Shown: piece by piece, positions 53,571 through 62,951 of the stretch
Position numbering within the stretch: position 1 is the stretch's first letter
How the letters are laid out: the number at the start of each line of letters is the position of its first letter
Assembly: GCF_019049285.1 (NCBI RefSeq)
Contig: NZ_JAGMUL010000050.1
Location: forward strand, 41,610 to 105,609
DNA from: Streptomyces sp. AC550_RSS872
GTDB taxonomy: Bacteria > Actinomycetota > Actinomycetes > Streptomycetales > Streptomycetaceae
DNA: 64,000 nt
Reading direction: 5' to 3'
Notes under the pieces: generated by a model
Told to the model about the DNA's origin: nothing
Database searches by the model: none
The model's input: only the letters and a program-made list of their open reading frames with translations
Program-made: the position numbers and the translations under genes

Positions 53571-55739
53571 GTGATCACTGACCCGCCGGACGCGACACTA
53601 GCTTCCCCAGCACCCCTCCCGGTGTCGATGTCCGAGATCGCCGCTTTCGCGCGGGTGAAGCGCCCCGTCGTGTCCACCTGGCGTCGCCGCCACCCGGACT
53701 TCCCCGCTCCCCTGTCCGAGAGCTCGGCAAGGCCGCTGTTCGACGGCGCCCAGGTGTCCGAGTGGTTGATCGCGTCGGGCCTGGGCAACGCCAACCCGGC
53801 GGAACTCCGGTCCGAGCTAGCCCTGTTCGGCCTCATCGCGCTCCGGGAGCGGTTCACACCCTGGCAGCTGGTCGAGACACTGGGAAGCCTTCTGTGCCTG
53901 CGCCAGCTCGACGGCCGGCCACTGGGCGACGACGCGAACGTCTCTCCGGCCTCCGCGGCCGACGCCGAAGCCGACGAGGCCCTCTGGTCCGCGCTGATGC
54001 GCCGAGCCGAACGGATCGACGCCGAAGACGGTTTCGTACTCCGCGAGCTTCGCTCGATCGACGCCACGGCAGCCCCGCTCGCCCGCCTCGCCGAGGACCT
54101 GATCGAGTCCGCTTACGACGAGCGCGGCGCGTACGAGTGGCTGCTCGCCGCCCGCTCCCGGCTCGGGCTGGACTCCCTCGCCGCTGACGCGGTCACCCCG
54201 GAGCTGCGGAGCCTGCTCACCCAGCTCACCGACCTCCGCGTCCGCCTCGAGCGAGGCGAGGCCCTCACCCTCGCCGACCCGCACGCCCGTGCAGGTGACC
54301 TGCTCGCCGCGCTCCTCGGCGACACGGAGGACCGCGACCGCGTCACCGTCCTCGCCGCCGATCCCGAGGACCGGCTCACCCGCATCACCCGCCGCCGCCT
54401 CCTGCTGGCGGGCGTAAGCGAACTCGACCTAGACGTGCAGACCGGCTCCGACCTGGAGGAACGCTTCGCGGACCCGGACCTCGTCGTCACCCAGCTCCCG
54501 TACCGCCCCGGCGAGGACCGCTCGGTACTCGCCGCCCTGACGGAGCTCGAACGCGTCGCCTACCTCCTCCGCCCCGGCTGCACTGCCCTCGTCCTCGGAC
54601 CGGCCGACGCGCTCGTCGACGAACTGAAGAGCACCGAGGCCGCCCAGCTCCGCTCGGCCCTCCTGCGCGAGAACATCGTCGAGTCGGTCATCGCGCTTCC
54701 CGGCGGGGTCCTGCCCTTCCGCCCCGGCTACCGTCCCGCGCTGTGGACACTCACACGCGGTCCCGTCCGGGAGGCGGAAGGCATGGTCTTACTGGCCGAC
54801 ATCAGCTCGGAACAGCTCACCCCGGGTGTGCGCACGCGGCTCGCCGAGGACGTCCTCCTCTGGCGGGCAGAAGGCTTCCGAGGACTCGACGGTCACGACC
54901 CGCGCTACGGCCGTGTGGTCCCCATCGCTGACCTGGACCGGGCCTTCGGCGGTCCCCTGACCCCACCTGCGCCGCCCGCCTCTGTGATCTGGTCCGACAA
55001 GGTCACTGAACGCCCCGCCCTGATTGCCGAGACTGAAGCCCGCCTGGAGCGCGCGACAGCTGACACTCGAGCGTACGAGGACGAGCGAGGTCCTTACCGC
55101 GGTGCCGTAATGCGCAGGGTCGGCCGCTTGCCCAGGCGCACCACCCTCGGCAAGCTGATCACCGCACGCAGGGTGACCCGCCTCCCCGGCCACCGTATCG
55201 ACGAGAAGCACCTCACCCGGGACGGCCACCACACCGTCCTAGGTCCCGAGGAGATCACCGGCGAACGACCCGTGGGCGACCGCCGCATCGACCGCCTGCT
55301 GCTGGCGACGGAGTACGAACGGGCGGCGCTCACCGAGCCCGGTGACGTCGTCTACACCCTCACGCCCCGCCTCGGCGTGTACGTCGACCACGACGGTTTC
55401 TCGGTCGTCGCGTTCCCGGCACGCGTCCTCCGCGTCAACGCCAGCGCCGCTCGCCCGCTCACGCCTCGAGTCCTCGCGGCCCTGCTCGGCGCGGCCCGTG
55501 GCACCGCCCGCAGCCCAAGCGCGGTACGCCCTGCCCGCCGTATCGAGGACTACCAGCTCCCCGACCTCGACCCGGACGAGGTGTTGCGCTTCGACGCCCT
55601 GTTGGACGAGACCGAACGTCGGGAACGCCTGCTGCGCGCCCAGGCCGACGCCCTCGCGGAGGCCCGCCGCCTGACGATCGCGGGCTTGGCAGACGGCACC
55701 CTCACCCTCGGCGAACCCCGAACCAGCAACCGTATGTAA
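53571..55739 (+). CDS. HTH plus degenerate N6-adenine methylase-like protein of the RM locus
   Basis: The 722-residue protein starts with a MerR-like HTH (SEIAAFARVKRPVVSTWRRR, then HPDFPAPL and FDGAQVSEWL). A central N6-methylase-like domain has a weak motif I, ADPHARAGDLLAALL near residue 236 (usual DPxxGxGxxL), and motif IV VTQLPYR near 307, where active enzymes have NPP[FY]. LRENIVESVIALPGGVLPF matches the family tail region. The C-terminal 200 residues resemble a target-recognition domain (TLGKLITARRVTRLPG, LLDETERRERLLRAQADALAEARR). It is probably catalytically dead. It precedes hsdM by 41 bp, so it is likely a DNA-binding regulator or specificity partner (inference). Confidence 0.85.
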   Translation: MITDPPDATLASPAPLPVSMSEIAAFARVKRPVVSTWRRRHPDFPAPLSESSARPLFDGAQVSEWLIASGLGNANPAELRSELALFGLIALRERFTPWQLVETLGSLLCLRQLDGRPLGDDANVSPASAADAEADEALWSALMRRAERIDAEDGFVLRELRSIDATAAPLARLAEDLIESAYDERGAYEWLLAARSRLGLDSLAADAVTPELRSLLTQLTDLRVRLERGEALTLADPHARAGDLLAALLGDTEDRDRVTVLAADPEDRLTRITRRRLLLAGVSELDLDVQTGSDLEERFADPDLVVTQLPYRPGEDRSVLAALTELERVAYLLRPGCTALVLGPADALVDELKSTEAAQLRSALLRENIVESVIALPGGVLPFRPGYRPALWTLTRGPVREAEGMVLLADISSEQLTPGVRTRLAEDVLLWRAEGFRGLDGHDPRYGRVVPIADLDRAFGGPLTPPAPPASVIWSDKVTERPALIAETEARLERATADTRAYEDERGPYRGAVMRRVGRLPRRTTLGKLITARRVTRLPGHRIDEKHLTRDGHHTVLGPEEITGERPVGDRRIDRLLLATEYERAALTEPGDVVYTLTPRLGVYVDHDGFSVVAFPARVLRVNASAARPLTPRVLAALLGAARGTARSPSAVRPARRIEDYQLPDLDPDEVLRFDALLDETERRERLLRAQADALAEARRLTIAGLADGTLTLGEPRTSNRM

Positions 55740-55780
55740 CCCATCCACACCCATCCACCGATGAGTCGGAAGAAGGAACT

Positions 55781-57421
55781 ATGCCTCCCCGCAAGCGAGC
55801 CGCGGCAGCCGCCGGACAGGGCGAACTGCTCAGTGTCTCCAGTACCAAGGAGATCCAGGACATCCTGTGGAAGGCCGCGGACAAGCTCCGCGGCTCGATG
55901 GACGCCGCCCAGTACAAGGAGTTTGTGCTCGGCCTGGTCTTCCTGAAGTACGTCTCCGACGCCTTCACCGAACGCCGCGAGGAACTGGCTGCCGACCCCG
56001 AGCTGGCCCAGATCCCGGAACACCGCCGGGCGGCCTTCCTTGAGGAGAAGGACGAGTACACGGAGAAGAACGTCTTCTGGGTGCCTGCGACGGCTCGTTG
56101 GGACCACATCTCCGAGAACGCGGCAAGCGCGGAGGGCGGCGTCGGCAAGCTCCTCGACGCCGCCATGGATGAGGTGATGAAGGCCAACAAAACCCTCACC
56201 GGCGTCCTCCCGAAGATCTTCAACCGCGACAACGTAGATCAGAAGCGCCTGAAGGAACTCGTCGACCTCATCAGCGACGCGCGCTTCACGGGGCATGGTG
56301 ACCGTCCCGCGCAGGACGTGCTGGGCGAGACGTACGAGTACTTCCTGGAGCGCTTCGCGCGGGCTGAGGGCAAGCGGGCGGGCGAGTTCTACACGCCGGC
56401 GAGCGTGGTCCGCCTGATCGTCGAGGTGTTGGAGCCGTACGAGGGGCGGGTGTACGACCCGGCGTGCGGCTCGGGCGGCATGTTCGTACAGAGCGGCAAG
56501 TTCGTCGCGAAGCGGCGCGGCAAGGACCACACCCACGACATCGCGGTCTACGGCCAGGAGGCCAACGAGCGCACGTGGCGCCTGGCCAAGATGAACCTTG
56601 CCATCCACGGCATGGACCCGAAGGGCGTCGGCGACCGCTGGGCGGACACGTTCGCGGACGACAAGTTGCCGGACCTCAAGGCCGATTTCGTGATGGCGAA
56701 TCCGCCGTTCAACATGTCGGACTGGGCGAGGAAGACGGACGACAGGCGGTGGCGGTATGGGGTTCCGCCTCAGTCGAACGCCAACTACGCGTGGCTCCAG
56801 CACATCGTGTCGAAGCTGGGGGACCGGGGCAGCGCGGGTGTGGTCCTGTCCAACGGCTCGATGGCGTCCAAGCAGTCGGGCGAGGGCGAGATCCGCGCGG
56901 CGATGGTCGAGGCGGACCTGGTCTCCTGCATGATCGCCCTGCCGGGCAACCTCTTCCGTACGACGACGATCCCGGCATGCCTGTGGTTCCTGACGAAGGA
57001 TAAGTCACCACAGGGCACCAAGGTGTTGGAGGACCGGCGGAGCCGTGTGCTGTTTATCGACGCCCGTTCGATGGGCACGATGGTCGATCGCACGGAGCGG
57101 GTCCTGACGGAGGAGGACCTGGAGAAGATCTCCGACACGTATCACGCGTGGCGGGGCACAAAATCGGCGAGGGACAAGAGCCTTTCGTACGAGGACGTCC
57201 CGGGCTACTGCTACAGCGCGACGCTGGAGGAGATCGAGAACCACGACTATGTGCTGACTCCGGGGCGCTATGTGGGGACAGCGGAGGCCGAGGACGCCCC
57301 AGACGCGGAGCCGGTGGGGGAGCGGATCGCTCGGCTGACGAAGGACTTGTTCGAGCAGTTGGACGAGTCGGCCCGGTTGGACGCTGTGGTTCGGGAGCAG
57401 TTGGGGAGGATTGATGGCTGA
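55781..57421 (+). CDS. hsdM: Type I restriction-modification DNA methylase (HsdM)
   Basis: The 546-residue N6-adenine methyltransferase has the N-terminal helical domain (EIQDILWKAADKLRGSMDAA, FLKYVSDAF), motif I VYDPACGSGGMFV and motif IV DFVMANPPFNMSDW near residue 306. ALPGNLFRTTTIPACLWFL completes the fold. It methylates adenine with AdoMet at the site chosen by HsdS and forms part of the restriction complex. The stop overlaps the hsdS start by 8 bp (ATGGCTGA). Confidence 0.97.
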   Translation: MPPRKRAAAAAGQGELLSVSSTKEIQDILWKAADKLRGSMDAAQYKEFVLGLVFLKYVSDAFTERREELAADPELAQIPEHRRAAFLEEKDEYTEKNVFWVPATARWDHISENAASAEGGVGKLLDAAMDEVMKANKTLTGVLPKIFNRDNVDQKRLKELVDLISDARFTGHGDRPAQDVLGETYEYFLERFARAEGKRAGEFYTPASVVRLIVEVLEPYEGRVYDPACGSGGMFVQSGKFVAKRRGKDHTHDIAVYGQEANERTWRLAKMNLAIHGMDPKGVGDRWADTFADDKLPDLKADFVMANPPFNMSDWARKTDDRRWRYGVPPQSNANYAWLQHIVSKLGDRGSAGVVLSNGSMASKQSGEGEIRAAMVEADLVSCMIALPGNLFRTTTIPACLWFLTKDKSPQGTKVLEDRRSRVLFIDARSMGTMVDRTERVLTEEDLEKISDTYHAWRGTKSARDKSLSYEDVPGYCYSATLEEIENHDYVLTPGRYVGTAEAEDAPDAEPVGERIARLTKDLFEQLDESARLDAVVREQLGRIDG

Positions 57422-58538
57422 GTGGCGCCACACAACCCTGGACCAATTGGTCAAGCTTCAGCGTGGCCACGACCTTCCAAGCACGCAGAGAAGGGTCGGA
57501 AATGTGCCTGTCATGGGTGCTGCGGGCCAGAGCGGTACGCATGACACGGCGATGACTAAGGCGCCAGGAGTCGTGCTGGGGCGCGCAGGAGCATCCATGG
57601 GGAAAGCGACGTATTGTAATGTTGATTTCTGGCCACTTAATACGGCACTCTATGTCACAGATTTTCTAGGTAATGACCCCAGGTTCACTTACTATCTGCT
57701 TGATCAGATCGATTTTTCTGGGTATAACTCTGGGGCTGCTCAGCCAATGCTCAACCGGAACTACATCACTCAGATCCGGATTTCCTTGCCGGAGCTGGCA
57801 GAGCAAAGAGCTATTGCTGCTGTAGTCGGTATGCTAGACGACAAGATCGCGCTTAATGAGCGCATCGCAGTCACGGCTCGTGAAATCGGTCTCACCTTCT
57901 ATGCTCAGATCCTTCAAGATGACGACTCTGCTGAAGTAGTTGTGGAGTCAGTCACGACTGCGCTGACTCGCGGCGTCGCCCCGAAGTACACGGACTCTTC
58001 AGATGAACTCACAGTGCTCAATCAGAAGTGCGTTCGCGACGGGCGTGTGAACCTCGAACCCTCCCGCCTGACTCTTCGGGAGAAAGTTAAGGCCCCAAAG
58101 TTGTTGCAGCGCAACGATGTGCTGGTGAATTCAACGGGCGTTGGTACTCTCGGGCGGGTTGCCCGCTGGACCTTGGACCTGGATGCGACTGTTGACTCGC
58201 ACATTACAATCGTGCGCTTCGATGAGGAAAAGGTCGACGCCGTTTGTGCCGGATTTGCCATGCTGCGTGCCCAGCCAGAGATCGAGGCGATGGGCGAAGG
58301 CAGCACTGGTCAGACCGAACTCCGGCGATCCCAAGTCGGTGAACTGGAACTCACCCTGCCCGGCCCTGCTGGCCAGAAGGAACTGCGCCCCAAGCTGGAC
58401 GCACTGGAGGAACGAGCGGACCAGGCGCTGAGGGAGTCTTTGGCCTTGGCTGACCTCCGCAACACCCTCCTGCCCCAACTGATGTCCGGCAAGCTCCGCG
58501 TCCGTGACGCCGAGAAGATCGTGGAGGACGCTGTATGA
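57414..58538 (+). CDS. hsdS: Type I restriction-modification specificity subunit (HsdS)
   Basis: The 374-residue protein holds two target-recognition domains. TRD1 covers about residues 1-150, followed by the conserved helix LPELAEQRAIAAVVGMLDDKI; TRD2 ends with LALADLRNTLLPQLMSGKLR. GGGGAGGA precedes the ATG at 57414. The DNA of about 57590-58330 is clearly poorer in GC and uses A/T-ending codons unlike all neighbours, which suggests imported or recombined recognition domains. It directs the HsdMSR complex to its bipartite site. Confidence 0.95.
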   Translation: MAEWRHTTLDQLVKLQRGHDLPSTQRRVGNVPVMGAAGQSGTHDTAMTKAPGVVLGRAGASMGKATYCNVDFWPLNTALYVTDFLGNDPRFTYYLLDQIDFSGYNSGAAQPMLNRNYITQIRISLPELAEQRAIAAVVGMLDDKIALNERIAVTAREIGLTFYAQILQDDDSAEVVVESVTTALTRGVAPKYTDSSDELTVLNQKCVRDGRVNLEPSRLTLREKVKAPKLLQRNDVLVNSTGVGTLGRVARWTLDLDATVDSHITIVRFDEEKVDAVCAGFAMLRAQPEIEAMGEGSTGQTELRRSQVGELELTLPGPAGQKELRPKLDALEERADQALRESLALADLRNTLLPQLMSGKLRVRDAEKIVEDAV

Positions 58539-61500
58539 CCACCGAAGGCGGCGGCGAGCGCACGCCCGCCCACCTCGACGCCAAAATGACCGAGGCCACC
58601 TGGGAGCACCTTGCCCTGGATGAACTCGTGCAACTTGATTGGGAAAAAAGGCTCGGCAAGGACCTATCCCCCGGAACCGGCCACCGCCGAGACTGGGACG
58701 ACCTGATCCTCCACGACGAGCTCCAGGCAGCCATCGAGAAGCTGAACCCGGAGCTGACCTCCACCGCCGTCCACGAGGCGACGCGCATCGCCACCGACCC
58801 CACCTCCCGCGAGCCGTACCCGGAGAACAAGCAGGCCCATGAGTATCTGACCACCGGCATTCGCCTCACCTACACCGACGAGTTCGGCGCCGAGCAAACC
58901 CCCACCGTCCGCCTCGTCGACTTCACGGATCCCGACGCGAACAGCTACCTCGCCGTCAACCAGGTCACGGTCAGGGACACCGACGGCAGCCACCGCCGCT
59001 TCGACGTCGTCCTGTACGTCAACGGCCTCCCCCTCGCCGTCATCGAACTCAAAAGCGCCTCCGACGAGAACGCGACCCTCAAGTCGGCGCACGCCCAACT
59101 CCAGACGTACGTCTCGGAGTTCCCGATCGCGTTCCGCTACAACGTGCTCTGTCTCGTCTCCGACGGTATAACCGCCAAGTACGGAACCGCCTTCACGCCG
59201 TACGAGCACTTCGCGCCCTGGAACGTCGACCACGAGGGCAAGCCCGTCGACACCAATGAGCCCGGCTACGACGGCCTCGACGCGCTGAACCTGGCCCTCC
59301 ACGGCCTGTTCACGCAGGACCGATTCCTCTCCCTCACCCGCAACTTCGTCAACTTCCCCCCGCCCAAGCCGGACGAGCCCCTCTCCGGCAAGCGCATCGC
59401 GAAGCCGCACCAGTACTTCGCGGTGAACAAGGCCGTGGACGCCGTCGTCGAGGCGTCGCGGACGAACGGCCAGGCAGGCGTCGTCTGGCACACGCAGGGC
59501 GCGGGAAAGTCGGAGGAGATGGTGGAGACGGCCGCGCTCGTCCTCCGCCACCCGGCACTCAATAACCCCACCATCGTCGTCATCACCGACCGCAACGACC
59601 TCGACGACCAGCTCTACGACACCTTCCTCGACAGCGAGTCCCTGCTGGAGGCAAAAGCTCACCAGATCGACACGCGCGAGGAGCTACGCACCGAGCTGAA
59701 GAGCCGCAACGTCGGCGGGATCGTCTTCACCACCCTCCAGAAGTTCGGCCTGAGCAAGGAGGAGAAGGACGCCGGCAAGTCCCATCCGCTCCTCTCCGAG
59801 CGCCGCAACATCCTGGTGATCGTCGACGAGGCCCACCGCTCGCATTACGACAGCCTCGACGGCTACGCCCGCCACCTGCGCGACGCCCTGCCGTACGCCA
59901 CTCTGCTCGCGTTCACCGGTACGCCGATCTCGAAGGCCGAGGCCGACACCCGTGCCGTGTTCGGCGAGTACATCGACATCTACGACCTGAAGCGCGCCGT
60001 CGACGACGGGGCCACGGTCCGCGTGTTCCACGAGCCACGCGTCATCGAGGTCGACCTGCCCAAGGACGTCGACCCGAACACACTCGACGAGGAGGCCAAC
60101 ACCCTCACCGAGGGCATGGACGACGCCGAGCGCCGCCGCGCCATCAAGTACGCCACGACGATGAACACCGTCTACGGCGCCGACGACCGCATAGCGAAGC
60201 TCGCCGACGACCTCATCGCCCACTGGGAGCAGCGCCGCGAGCTGGTCAAGCCCGACATCGGTGGTCCCGGCAAGGCGATGATCGTGTGCGCGACCCGCGA
60301 GATCTGCGTGCGAGTCTTCGACGCACTGGCCAAGCGGCGACCCGGCTGGGTCAGTGACGAGGTCGACAAGGGCGTCATGAAGATCGTCTTCCACGGCGAC
60401 CGCTCCGACCCCGAGCACATGCGCAAGCACTCGCTGCGCAAGTCCCAGCAGAAGGTCATCCAGAAGCGAGCCAGGAACGCCGACGACGAGCTGGAACTGC
60501 TCATCGTCCACTCGATGCTGCTCACCGGCTACGACGCCCCGCCCATCCACACCCTGTACATGGACCGCCCGATGCAGGGCGCCAACTTGATGCAGGCGCT
60601 CGCCCGCGTCAACCGCCGTTTCCGCGGCAAGCAGGACGGTCTGCTCGTCGGTTACGCGCCCCTCACCGACAACCTCACCAAGGCGCTGCGCGAGTACTCG
60701 GACCAGGACCGCAAGGACCAGACCCTCGGCGCGGACATCGAACGGGCCGTCACCGAGGTCAAGAACGAGCTGGCTACCATCAAGGGGCTGCTGGCCGGGA
60801 GCCGTTGGAAGGAGTGGCTGGCCGATACCGGCCGCCCCGACACCCGCAAGCGGGCACTCCGTCTGACCGCCGACTTCCTGCGCGACCCGAAGAACCCGGG
60901 GAACAAGGTCGAGCCCACCGCCAAGCCGCTCTCCGTCCGCTTCAAGGACAGCGCGGCCCGGCTGGACCGTTTCTACCGTGTCTGTGCGATGAGCAAGGAG
61001 ATCGCAGAGCGCTGCGAGGACCTGGACGACTGGCGTCGTGACATCTCCTTCTTCAGCGAGGTCCGCGCCTGGATGATCAAGCTCGACGCCGCCCAACGAG
61101 AAGCGAACGGAGAGCCGCTCAGCGCCGAGGTCCAGCGCTATCTCCAAGCCCTCGCCGCCTCGGTCGTCGACGCCGACGAGATCACCGACCTGTACGCGGA
61201 GGCCGGCATCGGCCGGCTGGACATCACCCGCCTCAACGAGGCGCAGCTGCGCAAGCTGGAGAACTCCGAGACCCCGCACCTGGTCACCGAGGCACTGCGC
61301 CGCATGATCCAGCAGAAGATGCGCGAGGTGACCAAGCACAACGTCGTCCGAAACGAGAGCTTCACCGAGCGCCTGAACGACCTGATGAAGCGGTACATGC
61401 TCCAGCAGCTCACCAGCGCCCAGGTCATCGCCGAACTCGCCGCCCTGGCACGGGAGGTGTCCGCGGAGGCCCGCCGCGGCAAGCGGTTCGACCCGCCGCT

Positions 61501-61798
61501 GACCCACGCCGAGCTGGCCTTCTACGACGCCGTCGCACACCGCGACATGGCCCAGGTGATGGAGGGCGGCGACGACACCCTGGCCAAGATCGCCCGCGCC
61601 CTCGTCAAGGACATCCAGAAGAACCTCTCCGTCGACTGGCTCTCCCGCGAACCCGTCCGGGCCAAGCTCCGCACCCGTATCCGCCGCGTGCTGGCGATGT
61701 TCGACTACCCGCCGGAGGAGGAGCGCGAGGCGGTCGACCTGGTCCTCAAGCAGATGGAGATCGTGGCCGCCCTCTGGGCGCCCGCCGCGAAGTCATAA
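58535..61798 (+). CDS. hsdR: Type I restriction endonuclease subunit (HsdR)
   Basis: The 1087-residue motor-nuclease has an N-terminal nuclease site with RFDVVLYVNGLPLAVIELKS (D and ExK near residues 155-170). Its helicase domain has VVWHTQGAGKSEEM (Walker A), IVDEAHRSHYD (DEAH near 430), LLAFTGTPI and ALARVNRRFRGK (motif VI). The C-terminal helical domain binds HsdM/S. It translocates and cuts unmethylated DNA. The ATG overlaps the hsdS stop by 4 bp (ATGA). Length is near the family norm and no disruption is seen, so the system looks intact. Confidence 0.96.
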   Translation: MTTEGGGERTPAHLDAKMTEATWEHLALDELVQLDWEKRLGKDLSPGTGHRRDWDDLILHDELQAAIEKLNPELTSTAVHEATRIATDPTSREPYPENKQAHEYLTTGIRLTYTDEFGAEQTPTVRLVDFTDPDANSYLAVNQVTVRDTDGSHRRFDVVLYVNGLPLAVIELKSASDENATLKSAHAQLQTYVSEFPIAFRYNVLCLVSDGITAKYGTAFTPYEHFAPWNVDHEGKPVDTNEPGYDGLDALNLALHGLFTQDRFLSLTRNFVNFPPPKPDEPLSGKRIAKPHQYFAVNKAVDAVVEASRTNGQAGVVWHTQGAGKSEEMVETAALVLRHPALNNPTIVVITDRNDLDDQLYDTFLDSESLLEAKAHQIDTREELRTELKSRNVGGIVFTTLQKFGLSKEEKDAGKSHPLLSERRNILVIVDEAHRSHYDSLDGYARHLRDALPYATLLAFTGTPISKAEADTRAVFGEYIDIYDLKRAVDDGATVRVFHEPRVIEVDLPKDVDPNTLDEEANTLTEGMDDAERRRAIKYATTMNTVYGADDRIAKLADDLIAHWEQRRELVKPDIGGPGKAMIVCATREICVRVFDALAKRRPGWVSDEVDKGVMKIVFHGDRSDPEHMRKHSLRKSQQKVIQKRARNADDELELLIVHSMLLTGYDAPPIHTLYMDRPMQGANLMQALARVNRRFRGKQDGLLVGYAPLTDNLTKALREYSDQDRKDQTLGADIERAVTEVKNELATIKGLLAGSRWKEWLADTGRPDTRKRALRLTADFLRDPKNPGNKVEPTAKPLSVRFKDSAARLDRFYRVCAMSKEIAERCEDLDDWRRDISFFSEVRAWMIKLDAAQREANGEPLSAEVQRYLQALAASVVDADEITDLYAEAGIGRLDITRLNEAQLRKLENSETPHLVTEALRRMIQQKMREVTKHNVVRNESFTERLNDLMKRYMLQQLTSAQVIAELAALAREVSAEARRGKRFDPPLTHAELAFYDAVAHRDMAQVMEGGDDTLAKIARALVKDIQKNLSVDWLSREPVRAKLRTRIRRVLAMFDYPPEEEREAVDLVLKQMEIVAALWAPAAKS

Positions 61799-61804
61799 CA
61801 CATC

Positions 61805-61830
61805 GGAGGGTGCCACCAGGGGCGCCCTCC
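61805..61830. terminator. Hairpin between hsdR and the convergent toxin gene
   Basis: Arms GGAGGGTGCC and GGCGCCCTCC (one G-U type pair) with a 6-nt loop ACCAGG lie 6 bp after the hsdR stop and 4 bp before the end of the convergent PIN-like gene. It is a likely shared terminator. Confidence 0.75.
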
Positions 61831-61833
61831 CGC

Positions 61834-62235
61834 TCACGGCCACGTGCGCTCAACACGGTCGTGCCGTACGGCGTAGGCCGCCGGGCCGCCCTTCTCGACG
61901 GCCCGGTGGATGGCATCACGGCGTGCGACGAGACGCTCGACCATCTCAACGCTGCGTAGCTGCTGGTTGTCCAGGTAGAACAGCACCGCCTCGCGCTCCA
62001 GGACGGGCTGGATCTCCAGATCCCGGGTCTTGATTCGCCCGTCCTTCGACAGCGGGACCCAGGACCGGTCGAGACCGTACGTGATCCACTCCTCGTCCGG
62101 AACGTTCTGCCCGTCATCAGGAAAGACGTCCCCGATGCGGTGAACCGTCCACCCGCAGGCTCTCAGCCCTTCCGCGACACGGCGACCGAGGTTCCGGTCG
62201 AGGAAGAACTCAGGCGACAAGGTGCACCACTGCAC
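61834..62235 (-). CDS. VapC45-like PIN-like toxin
   Basis: The 133-residue protein has the PIN-like (DUF5615/VapC45-type) outline: FFLDRNLGRRVAEGLRACGW, DVFPDDGQNVPDEEWITYGL and WVPLSKDGRIKTRD, with acidic residues at the expected places. The GTG start overlaps the antitoxin gene by 26 bp; an internal TTG at 62220 is possible. Length and partner match the mycobacterial VapBC45 pair (Rv2018/Rv2019). It is probably an RNase toxin. Confidence 0.85.
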   Translation of the reverse strand: MQWCTLSPEFFLDRNLGRRVAEGLRACGWTVHRIGDVFPDDGQNVPDEEWITYGLDRSWVPLSKDGRIKTRDLEIQPVLEREAVLFYLDNQQLRSVEMVERLVARRDAIHRAVEKGGPAAYAVRHDRVERTWP

Positions 62236-62866
62236 GGCAGAGCGCGTCCACCTGCTCAGGCGTCATGTCGTAGTCGTACGCGATGTCCTCGACGGTCTCC
62301 CCGGCCTCCCACAGGTCGGTGATGGCCTGGACCGTGACACGGTTGGCGGCCACCACGGGGAGACCATGGCCGAACCGCGGATCGATCACGACGGGGACGG
62401 AGTCCGGGTACTGCCTCAGCCGCAGGCTGGAGGGGAAATCGTCGCCCGGCTCCCAGGTGAGGTAGCGAAGATAGTCGGAGACCACTTCGTGGATGGGGAC
62501 TTGGCCGTCGCGGGCTCTTCGGAGATCTCCCCACCCGTGCTCGATGAAGATGTCCACGCCGTCCGTGGCGATCCGCTTGGACACGAGGCCGTAGGGGGTG
62601 TCGAAGGCGTCCCGTACGGCGGTGGCCGCCTCCCTGATCTCGCTCATGCGAAGCCCCAGGGAACGCAGAGAACGAAGAACGTGTGCCTCGGCCACCGCGA
62701 TGAACGGCACCGAAGGCTGCCCCCTCCGTACCGGCTCGACCTGGTGGACCAGCGGCGCTCCGGCGGCCTTGCCCTTCAGCCACGAGGCGAGGGTCGACTG
62801 CGGAATCTCAAGATAGGAGGCGGTCTCCGCGGGCGTCAGAAGTCCGTCGTTGAACCTGTCGACCAT
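62210..62866 (-). CDS. DUF433-domain antitoxin with MerR-like HTH
   Basis: The 218-residue protein has an N-terminal HTH (LLTPAETASYLEIPQSTLASWL) and a central MerR/phage-like segment (VLRSLRSLGLRMSEIREAATAVR). The C-terminal DUF433 domain reads DPRFGHGLPVVAANRVTVQAI and DLWEAGETVEDIAYDYDMTPEQVDAL. AGGAGGT precedes the ATG at 62866. It is the antitoxin of the following PIN-like toxin and probably represses its own operon. Confidence 0.88.
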   Translation of the reverse strand: MVDRFNDGLLTPAETASYLEIPQSTLASWLKGKAAGAPLVHQVEPVRRGQPSVPFIAVAEAHVLRSLRSLGLRMSEIREAATAVRDAFDTPYGLVSKRIATDGVDIFIEHGWGDLRRARDGQVPIHEVVSDYLRYLTWEPGDDFPSSLRLRQYPDSVPVVIDPRFGHGLPVVAANRVTVQAITDLWEAGETVEDIAYDYDMTPEQVDALCRAVVHLVA

Positions 62867-62951
62867 GCCCCACCTCCTCTTGGCGCCGGATTTCGCATCG
62901 TGCCACATCGAGCCTCCCACCTGCGGGTGGACCGCACACCCGGTCATCGGC

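Noticed and set aside
53571..61798. Pgl or BREX phage-resistance system
   Set aside because: No PglZ-type phosphatase, PglW kinase or BrxC-like ATPase is present; the genes form a standard hsdMSR set plus one methylase-like protein.
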